Assembly (NCBI GenBank): GCA_015680685.1
Contig: MNCI01004442.1
Coordinates: 2,573 to 66,572 of the forward strand
Length of the DNA stretch: 64,000 bases
Source: Gnetum montanum
Taxonomy: Eukaryota; Streptophyta; Gnetopsida; Gnetales; Gnetaceae
Reading direction: 5' to 3'
Positions within the stretch are counted from its first letter, which is position 1. Each line of letters starts with the position of its first letter. Shown here piece after piece: positions 35,500-45,300 of this stretch. A program made the translations under genes and the position numbers. Below the pieces are notes generated by a model. It saw only the letters and a program-made list of their open reading frames with translations. It did not search any database and was not told the DNA's origin.

Positions 35500-36000
35500 C
35501 CACAAATATGTATACAACGTTATGTAATCCAAGAGGGGATGGAACAACTCGGAGAGTAAAACAGCGTCTAACATGAAAACAACTGCATCAAACTCAAAAT
35601 CTTTAGAGTAGCATGCTTTAATTTGGTTTTCAAAGGAGCTGACGAAAGCACGGAGTTGTCACAGCAAATCCTTAACATGTTCATCCGTGGCTTCCAAACC
35701 CTGGTAGTCCAGCCATCACCTTAAAGCAGAGTGAAGGGCCTTGAGTTTGTGAGATCTGAGGTTGAAGTTAGGGGTGATGTTAGGGTTGATGTAGTGGCAG
35801 TGATATGGGGCACTCTCACAATGCAGGGGAGAGGCTCTACTTTTGCTGTTGGATGCCTCTTGTTGCACAGTGCAAGCAAATTATCTGCAATATCAATCGC
35901 TACATGGACATGCCCACATCCCTCAGCCATGGTTGTACATGGATGGTGGCAAAGTTCAGACATGTATGAACATAAGGACATGGTAAAAACTGATCCCATC
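35500..36000 (-). pseudogene. DUF247 family pseudogene fragment
   Basis: It aligns with the N-terminal third of the DUF247 gene at 54-56 kb, on the same strand. The open piece (35,999-35,721) contains MAEGCGHVHVAIDIADNLLA and PCIVRVPH, the family's N-terminal R-V-P block. About 60 bases following that block are deleted compared with the other copy, which shifts the frame. Downstream blocks (LEATDEHVKDLL, then ACYSKDFEFDAVVFMLDA) are still readable in other frames, with a stop after DLL. The homology ends near 35,500, so the central and C-terminal parts are absent. It is a truncated duplicate. Confidence 0.82.
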
Positions 36001-36807
36001 CTTCATAGGGTGCAGTTCGCTTAATCAAGCCATGTAAAATTAATTATACACGGTGAATACGGATGTTTAAAATTTAAATGCTGTTTGAGGTCATGCCAAT
36101 CCCAGTCAATCTTTACGGAATGTGGATTTCAAATGTTTTCTAATATAAATAATTCACTAATTCAGCAACACTCCATGCACAACAGTAAAACTATTAAATC
36201 TTATTTAAATTTGACTGTATATCTATACTACTATAGAGATCCATAGCTGCTGCATACCGTAAAAATGATACATGTCAATTGGGTCCACCATCCAATGTCT
36301 TTCTCCAACGATACATGATCCATTTTTTCCCTGTTCCCTTCAAGCCGATTGACAAGACGTACATAAAAAGATCTTTGATAGCATGGGATCTCTGAAACAT
36401 AAACGGTGCATTTATATTAAGCAACGCAACAACAATTGTGCGCAGGCCAGTCACAATGACAGGGTAGTGATATTAACCATGGTTAACTATTAGCTCTGAT
36501 GTACAGAGGCCTTGAGAAAAGGAGGAATTATTGTGAAATTTGAAGGCATCATAAACCAGCAAACTTAGTTTCAAAGAAAAACGGTTTAGGTTCAAGGGTT
36601 ACCCGCATCTTTCCTGGTTAAAGTTAGATGATAATTCCTGGTTGTAGCATACACATTGAATATTCATACTTCACTGACATTTATTTCCCATGTTGCAGAT
36701 TTCAAATAAGAAGAAGAAATGAATTCTATTACCTAAATTTCAAAGTTATTGAAGATCATTGAAGTACACCAAAATAAAGAAAAAATGTACAGATCAAAAG
36801 AAAAAGT
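36001..36807. other. Spacer before the copia element
   Basis: No gene recognised. It could hold the former upstream region of the DUF247 fragment, but I saw no clear similarity to sequence upstream of the second copy. Confidence 0.35.
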
Positions 36808-36812
36808 TGAAG
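36808..36812. other. Target-site duplication, left (TGAAG)
   Basis: Identical to 41,636-41,640. Confidence 0.9.
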
Positions 36813-37222
36813 TGTAAGGGTGGATGAAGGCAAATCTGACTTGATTTTCTCCAGATATTTTGGCCCTGCCTTATTATATTTTATGTCTATGCTATAATTG
36901 GTGCCATACATATCTCGACCAAAATACACTATCTTATCCCTTTATTGATTTTGGACTCTGTGATAATATATAAGGAGCTTAAAGGTAACATCCATAATAC
37001 CACATTTTTTTCAAAGCATAAACTTGAGAATAATCTACTTTCATTTGTAAATTCTCCTTGAACTTTAGTCTTCTAAAGCTATGTTGCTAATGGTCCAAGA
37101 GTTGATTTTTTGTTGGGGTTTTTCACCTTGAAGGTTTCCCCTAAGGTAACTCTATGTCTTTTTTGTTTTCTGCAATTTCTTTAAATTTAATATAATATTG
37201 ATGCAACCAACTATGAATAACA
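36813..37222 (+). repeat. 5' LTR of the copia element
   Basis: It begins TGTAAGGGTGGATGAAGG and ends GAATAACA. A shared block ATATATAAGGAGCTTAAAGG, with ATATATAAGG as a probable TATA-like promoter element, lies near 36,967. The matching block in the 3' LTR is ATATATAAGGATCCCAAATG. Confidence 0.92.
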
Positions 37223-37223
37223 A

Positions 37224-37244
37224 TTGATACGCAAGCCAAGTTCC
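37224..37244 (+). other. Primer binding site, Met-tRNA type (degenerate)
   Basis: TTGATACGCAAGCCAAGTTC resembles the copia primer site TTGGTATCAGAGCCAGGTTC with several changes, at one base from the LTR end. Confidence 0.65.
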
Positions 37245-37309
37245 ATGCACCACTATTATTTTGTCAAGTAACTGTAAGGAAAAATCATAACCAACTCTCT
37301 ATCCAAATT

Positions 37310-38050
37310 GAGATTGAAAAGTTCAACAGGTCCAACTATGAATTATGGAAGATCAAGATGTAGGCTCTCCTCATTGAAAAGGACCAGCACTATGCAATTT
37401 TGCAAGTAAAGCTTAGTAAAATGTCTCATGAGGAGTGGGGAACGTTGAACTTGAAGGTGATAAGTTCAATTCATTTATGTCTTTTAGATTTAGTATTGCT
37501 TAATGTTTACAAAGATTTATGAGATAAATTGGAAACTTTGTATCAAACAAAGTCCCTAACCAATAAGTTGTTGACGAAATGATTCTATGATTGTAAAATG
37601 GTTGAAGGTACTACCATTATAGAACACTTGAATGTATTTAATACACTGGTCCATTAGTTGCAATCTATGGGGGTGAAAATGAATGAGGAAGATCAATGTA
37701 TCACACTTCTTAGCACACTTCCAAATTCATGGGATACATTTGTGATGGCTATAAGTAATACATCTACCAACTTTATTTTTGATAATATTGTTGGTCAATT
37801 GTTATTTGAGGAAGCAAGAAGGAAAACTTCTACTCCTGAAAATGATGTATTATTTATCAAAAATGATGTAAAGCCAAAGTTTGTTAAGAGGTCTCAATTT
37901 AAGAATAAGCCTCAAAAATTTGTAAAGAAGCCACTTAAATGTTGCAATTGTGGTAAAGTTGGTCATATAAAGAAAGATTATAAAGCCCCTCCAAAAAGGG
38001 CAAAAAGAGTAATGTACCAAAAAGTGATCAAGTCCCTCTTGCTCAAGAGG
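37310..38050 (+). pseudogene. Copia gag
   Basis: The gag starts with an FNxxNYELWKIKM-type block (near 37,323), followed by DKLETLYQTKSLTNK and a long open stretch from 37,658 (MQSMGVKMNEEDQCITLLST...). That is the UBN2-like copia gag. A zinc knuckle CCNCGKVGHIKKDY sits near 37,940-37,980; its last Cys is Tyr, which would weaken zinc and RNA binding. In-frame stops lie before 37,658. Confidence 0.88.
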
Positions 38051-38055
38051 AAGAT

Positions 38056-38241
38056 TTGTATGTTTTCTCATCTTTTGATAATGCTGATAAATATTCATGG
38101 TATGTGGACTTGGGTGCATCTCATCACTACACTCCACATGTTGATTGGTTCAATGAGTATACATCATCTAATCTTGGAATGGTAAGATTGGGTAATGATG
38201 GTTTATGCAAATTTATAGGTTATGGAAAGGTAAAGATTTAG
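38056..38241 (+). pseudogene. Copia aspartic protease domain
   Basis: The sequence WYVDLGASHHYTPHVDWF followed by GMVRLGNDGLCKFIGYGKV matches the copia protease. The active-site triplet D-S-G has become D-L-G, which should abolish cleavage. The frame ends in a stop at the KI that normally continues into the flap region. Confidence 0.85.
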
Positions 38242-38307
38242 TTTTAAAATGGAGTTGTTAAGTCGATTTCCAATGTATGTCATGTTCCAACACTTACTAA
38301 AAACTTT

Positions 38308-39235
38308 TTGTCTGTAAGTGAATTGGATGATGCAAAACTAACTATTATCTTTGGAGGTAGAAAATGTTCAATACTACATGGCTCATCTCTTTTGGCTTCT
38401 AGAATTAAAATAGCCAAGTTCTTTAAATTAGAAGCTATGAAATTAAAGAAGAAATTAAGTGCATTTGCAGTTATTGATTTAAATTCAAGTATTGATTTGT
38501 GGCATAAAATAATGGGACATTTTGTTGAAAAAGAACTTAAGAAACTTTACAAGAAAGGTAAATTCAAGCTTTCAAAAGATTCCTTGGATTTTTTTCATCA
38601 TTGTCTACATGGTAGAGAGAGGCATCACAATTTTCAAAGAAGTAATGCTAAATCTCTTCAGATATTAGAACTAATACATAGTAATGTATGTGAACTAGTT
38701 AAAGATATTAAAACAAGTTCTCTTGGAGGTGTTATGTATTATGTTTCTTTTATTGAGGATTATTCTAGAAAGAGCTTGATCTATTTATTAAAACATAAGT
38801 TTGCAGTATTTGGAAAATTCATAGAATTCAAAGCTCTTGTTGAGAATTATTTAGAAAAGAAAATCAAAATTCTAAGAACTAGAAATGGTGGTGAGTTTTG
38901 CTCAAATGAATTTGATGTTTTTTTGTAAAGAACAAGGCATTAAAAGGCAAAAGACTATTCCAAGGACTTTTGAACAAAATGGAGTAGCAAAGCACTTCAA
39001 TCAAACATTGATGGAATGTGTCAAATGTATGCTTATTGAATCTAATCTTGACAAACATTTTTGGGCTGAAGTAGTAATGACTGCATGCTATCTTATTAAT
39101 AGATCTCCTTCATCAGCTCTTAATGGAAAACTTTCAAATGAAGTTTGGAGTGGTAGGTCCATTAATTTAAACTATTTGAAGATTTTGGTTGTGAAGCCTA
39201 TGTACATGCTCCAAAATCTGATAGGTCTAAATTAG
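38308..39235 (+). pseudogene. Copia integrase with GAG-pre-integrase domain
   Basis: The order is LWHKIMGHFVEKELKKLYKK (pre-integrase, His-rich zinc-binding part, near 38,500), HHCLHGRERHHNF, LELIHSNVCE (core start), YYVSFIEDYSRKSLIY, LRTRNGGEFCSNEF, and after a frameshift near 38,900 FEQNGVAKHFNQTLMECVKC with CYLINRSPSSALNGK. All three D-D-E catalytic positions are changed (Asp to Asn in IHSNV, Asp to Arg in LRTRNGG, Glu to Lys in VAKHF), so strand transfer is impossible. Confidence 0.88.
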
Positions 39236-39689
39236 ACATTAAGTCTATCAAATATATTTTTCTTGCCTATGAACATGGTGTCAGAGCTTATAAGTTCTAT
39301 AACCCACAAACTAAAAGGATTATTTATAGTTGAGATGTTATCTTTAGAGAAAAATGCGGATCTATGAAGGAAGAATGTTCTAATACTAAAACTCCTTTAA
39401 ATGATGTAACTCCTATCTATGTGCCTATTGAAATTAATCATGAAATTTCTAAGGGTCATCCTCCCTCAGTTGGGGATATTGCCCCTAGTGAACAAGATAG
39501 TGGTAGCATGGTAAATGAGGAGGAACAACATGAAGAGCAAGAAAATAGTTTTAATGAAGATGAGCTATTAATATGTTGAACATGTATAAGAAAATTACCC
39601 TCACATCTAGAAGAATATATCTTGTTTACTAAAAATAATGAGCCATCAACATATGATGAGGCATGTTCATCTATGTAAAACACAAAGTG

Positions 39690-40600
39690 CAAATAGGTAA
39701 TGAATGCTAAAATGTTATCAATTCACAAAAATAAAACTTGGGAATTAATTGAGCTTCCATTAGAGAGAAAACCCATTGGAAATAAATGGATGTATAATAC
39801 AAAGTACAACTTGTAGCTAAAGGATTTTCTCAAAGAAAGGGGTTTGATTATGATAAAATCTTCTCTCCAGTAATAAAATTAACATCCATAAGACCATTGT
39901 TGGCTATCACAACAATTTATGATCTTGAACTTGAACAAATGGATATGAAAATAGCATTCCTCAATGGTGATCTTGAGGAAGAAATATATATGCTTCAACC
40001 TAAAGGATATGAAATTAAAAGAAAAGATCATATGGTGTGTTGGTTATTAAAATCACTATATGGGCTCAAACAAGCACCAAGAATGTGAAATAAAAAATTT
40101 AATGACCACATGATAAATCTTAGCTTCATTAAAAGTTTTGAAGACTCCTGTATGTATGTTAAAAATACAAGTGACAAATATGTTATCTTGCTACTATATG
40201 TCAATGACATGTTAATAGTAGGTAATAACATACATGATATTTAGAAGTTAAAACTTCATCTGTCTTCTCAATTTGAGATAAAGGATCTTAGTGCTACACA
40301 AAAAATTTTGGACATGGAAATTAAAAGGGACAAGGCTAATAAAAAGTTTTGCCTTGGACAATCTACATATGTTGAAAATATTTTTAAAAAATTTAATCTG
40401 CATGATTGCAAACTTGTGACTACACCCTTTGAAACTTCTATTAAACTTTCAATTGAACAATGCCCAAAGAAAAGTGAAGAAAAAGAGGTCATGGTTAAAA
40501 TTCCATATGCTAGTGTTATCAGTAGTTTAATGTCTGCAATGGTTTCTATTAGACCTAATATATTCTTACATTCTTGGAAAACATAGTAGGTATATGTCTA
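39690..40600 (+). pseudogene. Copia reverse transcriptase
   Basis: Blocks are visible in order. NKTWELIELPLERKPIGNKW (near 39,730) is followed by VAKGFSQRKGFDYDKIFSPV in a shifted frame. Then come LELEQMDMKIAFLNGDLEEE (near 39,930), LLKSLYGLKQAPRM (near 40,045), LLLYVNDMLIVG (near 40,190) and CLGQSTYVENIFKKF. The active site YVDDM reads YVNDM, losing a catalytic Asp. Stops interrupt after QAPRM, at IHDI* and after HSWKT. Confidence 0.9.
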
Positions 40601-40626
40601 ATCTAGGGAAACAACACTAGATTGCA

Positions 40627-41130
40627 ATGAAGCGAGTCTTTTGTTTTCTTCGAGGTACTTCAAATTATGGGATCTCTTATCAAAATGATTCCAATGGACT
40701 TCATGGCTTTGTTAATGCAGATTGGGGTAGTGATATTGATAGTAGGAAATCCACTAGTGGATATGTGTTTAATCTTTTTGGTTGTGCTATTTCTTGGAAA
40801 AGTCAAAAACAATCTTGTATTGCTCAGTCTACCACTGAAGCTAAATATGTTGCTACTAACCTGACATATAGAGAGGCTATATGACTCCAAAGGATAGTAG
40901 CTAAACTTGGCATCACTCAGACCCTAATTAATATTGGCTATGATAGTCTAAGTGCCATAAGCAAATCCAAGAATCCAACCTTTCATGCCCAAACAAAGCA
41001 CATTAAAACACAGTATCACTATATATAGAAGGAAATTAAAAAGAAAAGGATTCTTCTAAATAAAATTTTAAGTGAAGCAAATCTTGTAGATGTACTCACC
41101 AAGTCAACTCTTGCTAAAAAGTTTCTCTTA
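40627..41130 (+). pseudogene. Copia RNase H
   Basis: MKRVFCFLRGTSNYGISYQN, GFVNADWGSDIDSRKSTSGY, CAISWKSQKQSCIAQSTTEA and KYVA are the well-conserved copia RNase H blocks with their Asp and Glu catalytic residues in place. A stop follows REAI. Downstream, KNPTFHAQTKHIKTQYH and ANLVDVLTKSTLAKKF finish the polyprotein before the polypurine tract. Confidence 0.9.
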
Positions 41131-41208
41131 TGCTGATCAACATTTGGTCTTCTTCTAATCTAATTTCCTAAAAATGGTTTAAATTGTTCTTTAAAGCAGC
41201 TTTACCTT

Positions 41209-41221
41209 CAAGAGGAAGAAT
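41209..41221 (+). other. Polypurine tract of the copia element
   Basis: CAAGAGGAAGAAT directly before the 3' LTR start TGTAAGGG. Confidence 0.8.
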
Positions 41222-41635
41222 TGTAAGGGTGGATGAAGGTAAATTTTCTTTGATTTTCTCTAGATATTTCTACCCCACCTTATTATATTTTTTTATGTCT
41301 ATGTTATTATTGGTCTTGTAACTATCCCCAAAAAAATAAACTACCTTCTCCCTTTTTTAATTTTGGAATCCGTAACAATATATAAGGATCCCAAATGAAG
41401 CGTCCATAGAACAACATTTTTCTTAAAGCATAAGCTTGAGAATCATCTCCCTTCCTTTATAAATTACCCTTGAGCTTCAATCTTCTAAAGTTGTGTTGCT
41501 AATGGTCCAAGAGCTAATTTTTTGCTGGGGTTTTTCACCTTCAAGGTTTTCCCTAGGGTAACTTTGTATTTTTTTTATTTTCTCCAATTTCTTTTAAATT
41601 TAATATAATATTGGTGTAAGCAACTGGAAATACCA
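41222..41635 (+). repeat. 3' LTR of the copia element
   Basis: 414 bp, begins TGTAAGGGTGGATGAAGG, ends GGAAATACCA, collinear with the 5' LTR with scattered substitutions. The perfect target duplication TGAAG follows at 41,636-41,640. Confidence 0.92.
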
Positions 41636-41779
41636 TGAAGATCAAGAAAGGAAAATTAAATTTTTTATAAGATAGAAACAAAAATATCTTAATTTTTATT
41701 TAATTTAATATCTAAGAAAAAATAGGAAAATAAATTGATTTTCCAACATCTTAAAAGATTGATGTAATTAAATAATGCC

Positions 41780-42890
41780 CCTAATCTCATGTCTCTTAAA
41801 ATCCCAAACCATTTTTTATGCAAAAAGACTTGTCCCATTATTATTATTATGACTCCATCAAAAACTTATCAATATATGGCCATATTATATTGTACTTGAT
41901 TTGGAAGTAAGAAGATTAATTTGATTATGAAATTCCCCTCCCTATTCATCAAATTCATCAAAAACCCAGATGATGAAATAATGAAATATCAAAGTAACAA
42001 TTATCTAACAATTTCAACTATTTTTGATTGCACATAAAATTTTAGAGTGTGGTCACATTTAACCATGCTCTCTTAAAGATTAATGATGTCTAGGACATTT
42101 TAGAGAAAGACATTCAAAAATCAAAAATTCTAAACAAAAATTTAAGAAATAAATTTCAAAACGCAAATAAACAAGAAGACATGTTAGAAGGAATTATGTG
42201 CAATTCAGTTTATGAAAAAATTAGAAATTTAATTTTAAACCTAAATATCAACAAAGAAATGTGAAAGCACCTTCAAAGAGTAAAGGAGGGTAATACTAAA
42301 TTGAAGAACCAAAGAAACAAGTAAGGATTTTAAAAATTGAAGAAAAATTAGAGGCATAACAAATTGAATAATCGAAAATAAAGAAATGAAAAAAAAGAAG
42401 CAGATTAGACTTCAAGAAAGATTTAAAAAAAAAATCTCCAAGAATTAAAAACAAATAAAGCAAAGTGCCAAAGGTGAAGAAAATAAAACTCGAAAGGTAT
42501 ATGAGAACTCATTTTTCATTCTTTTTATCTTTCAAACAAACAAATCTTATAAAAAATCTGGATGTTAGAAAGTGGTTGCACCAATCATATAACATCAAAG
42601 ATGGATAATTTTATGAAATTAGACTTATAAGTGGCATTGGAAAAATTAGGTTTGAAGATGGTAGAGGATTAGAGATATCTCAATATCATATCTCCTCAAA
42701 TTCTAGCCCATTTTCCATGTAAAAAGAATTGTTCTATCAAATGCTATTTTGGGCTTCATGAAATGACTATTAATATATGGGTATATTATGCTATAATTGA
42801 TTATGAAGTTAGAAGATTGACATGATTATGAAATTTCCCTTCATTTTCATCAAAAACCAAATAATGCTACGAAACATGATGGTGTATGAG
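41780..42890. repeat. Pair of diverged ~200-bp direct repeats
   Basis: The block at about 41,780-42,000 (with ATATGGCCATATTATATTGT and AGAAGATTAATTTGATTATG) recurs at about 42,675-42,890 (ATATGGGTATATTATGCTAT, AGAAGATTGACATGATTATG). They lie ~900 bp apart in the same orientation. They may be LTRs or halves of a small decayed element. The DNA between them has no recognised gene. Confidence 0.6.
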
Positions 42891-43892
42891 AAATTTTACA
42901 TACAACTAGGTAAGAAATTCTTTAATAGCTACATAACCTTCATGAAAAATCTCATTCAAACTGATACCAACTAAACTATTATAATCAAAGTAGTATATGA
43001 AATGGACTTGAAAATGTGTTATGAATCTTTGTTGTAGCCTTATAAGGTCTAAAGGCAACTATGTGGAGCACATCAACATGCAAATTATAGAGAAATTGAA
43101 AAAATTCTAAACAATGTTGTCAAGGGTCAAACTTCACAAGATGTTTGAGTGAGATAAGAATTTTTTCTTAAAGCCATGATATACATAGGAAGAAATTTTT
43201 ACACTTTTTCTTCTTATTTTGAATGTGCCCTTGTTCATACAATTTGCACTTTCACAATTGCGAAATGTGAATGACTCTACAAAGGCCAATCTTGTCTTCT
43301 TCAAAAGTACATATTTGTTTAATGTTTTATGTAGAAGAAAATATTTTTTTGATAATTTGATGATAACCTAGTACTACCAAACTTTTTTCCTATACTATAA
43401 TCATAACATAGAATCTTACTTCATGTTGTTATTCTTAACAACATATTTGTGATTTCAGAGATAGAAAAGCAATTCTTTCTACTTATTATAGATGATCTCA
43501 AAACTTTTATTATAGAAAAATTCTATTACTATTTTACAATAGCAAGTTTAAATTCCACATCAAATTGAATTTTAAAAATTTTTACTATTATTGTTTTATG
43601 ATTAAAAAGGTTAAATAAAGGGATTTATTATAGAAAACTTTTACAATGAATGTGTAGCCTCCAAACTCCTCCATGAACATCTTTTCTTTATGTTGAGTAG
43701 AGTAAAAATAGATGGTAGTTTTTGCTTGGATGTTTAAGTCTTTGTTTAAAGTTGTAGATTGTATAAGTATTGTTTTGTTTGAAGAAAAGAGGAAAAAAAG
43801 GTTATGTTGAAGGAAAATTTCTAAACGTGGGAAGATAAGTCAAAAAGTCTTCATGCTAAAGCCTATGCCAAAAAGAGGCATAGTCCTTCATA

Positions 43893-43923
<31 letters not shown>

Positions 43924-44229
43924 AGTAAACTCCTCTCATTGTAACTTGCAAGGCTTTTTTAAGCATTGAATGAAAGGAGCTCTTACTTCTTTGATTTATA
44001 GTATTTGAGCAAGCTTTTGTATGCTTCATTGAAACTCTCCTAACTTCATTCTACTCTTCTTTTCTTATCTCCTTCTAAGTATGGTTCTCTCATCTTGAGG
44101 AGTAAACCCCACTTCATGGATTGATCTCTCAGACTCCCATAAGTTTCAACTACATAAGTTCTTTTAATTACATACATTTCACATGTTTCCTTCATAGTTT
44201 TTGCACATTCTCATGTTTTTTCAAGAATC
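42891..44229. other. AT-rich spacer with an AC microsatellite
   Basis: No gene recognised. A perfect (AC)n run occupies 43,895-43,923. Confidence 0.5.
43895..43923. repeat. (AC)14 microsatellite
   Basis: A perfect dinucleotide run of 29 bases. Confidence 0.97.
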
Positions 44230-44234
44230 TAAAG
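44230..44234. other. Target-site duplication, left (TAAAG)
   Basis: Identical to 53,225-53,229 on the other side of the element. Confidence 0.9.
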
Positions 44235-45088
44235 TGATGAGCGGTGGAGTATCCAACACCTAACCATATGAGATACGAGTGTTTATGTGCAGTCCCAATT
44301 AAACTCTATAGATAAGGCAATGTGTTTATAGCAGTAATTGACTAGCATTTGTGATCATTGTCTTTCCATGTGAGTTGGTAAAATGAATGCATATGGTTTA
44401 ACTCATGATAAGTTATATGATATTGATGTTGAATTGGCCATTAAGCTCCTAGTAAACATGAAGTGAAATTAAAGGTTTCTAAATCTAACTAATAGTAAAA
44501 CAAATCTAAACTAGCCTATGTGATGAGCAGCTAGTCCTGATCTTTTGGTCACACCTTGGACTTCATGCAACTACTACTAGGATTACCAAGTACCACACTA
44601 TTGGGCATACCAAGTGATAGTACTATTGGGTTACCAAGTAGTTACACTTATGTGCTTGAGATCAATCGTACTCATTCCACTTAACAACATTAAAAGCAAA
44701 CTACAATTAATGGTAAACATTAACTATGAAAATAATAAACAATAAACTAATTAGAAATAAAAATAGAACTAAGTGCTACTACAATGATGTATAGTAATCT
44801 TGATCTTTATTGTTGTGCATGAAATGCATCCAAATATATCACACACGAATAAAGATTTTATTTACTTACAAAACATCACACTGTGAGCACACACTGCTAA
44901 GTAATAAATTCAAGAAAACAAACTGAAAGAGTTCTGTTACTAGGCTAATGTATCTACTATAGATTCATATGCCTAAGTGTTGCTCATATAGGTTGGCATG
45001 CATTCGGCAATATCATTTATACGATACTATATATTGAGATATGATATCATAACTATGGTATCGTGCTGCAAATTTTTGGGATTTATCA
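44235..45088 (-). repeat. 3' LTR of the copy 2 element
   Basis: On the plus strand it begins TGATGAGCGGTGGAGTATCC and ends GGGATTTATCA. It aligns throughout with 52,351-53,224. Near its right end (45,008-45,068) lies a cluster of palindromic ATGATATCAT-type motifs. Confidence 0.92.
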
Positions 45089-45300
45089 TACCTGCATGAC
45101 TGATTGAAAACTTGTTCTCAAGTTAAAACAAAATGAGGATGGAGTTCCTTATAAAATTGGAAGGTAAATTTACATGACACTAACTTCTATATACATGACT
45201 CTCTAGTGCTGCAATGGAGTTTACAAAAATGAATAGATTACATGACAATTTTAATAAAAAATGGAAAAAAAAACAAAATTTGGTGAGGTTGAGTGTAGCC

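Larger units (their letters stand above)
36813..41635 (+). mobile_element. Complete Ty1/copia retrotransposon (inactive)
   Basis: A 4.8 kb element with LTRs of 410 and 414 bp, a Met-tRNA-like primer site, a polypurine tract and perfect 5-bp target duplications. The internal region reads gag, protease, integrase, reverse transcriptase, RNase H in the copia order on the plus strand. Every domain is recognisable. However, the frame is broken by several stops and frameshifts, and catalytic residues are lost in protease, integrase and RT. The two LTRs have visible substitutions, so the insertion is not recent. Confidence 0.95.

Noticed and set aside
35731-36024. 97-codon plus frame over the DUF247 fragment
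   Set aside because: It is the antisense of the clear DUF247 similarity on the minus strand.
43895-43923. AC run as a possible Z-DNA regulatory element
   Set aside because: Ordinary microsatellite; no nearby gene to regulate.
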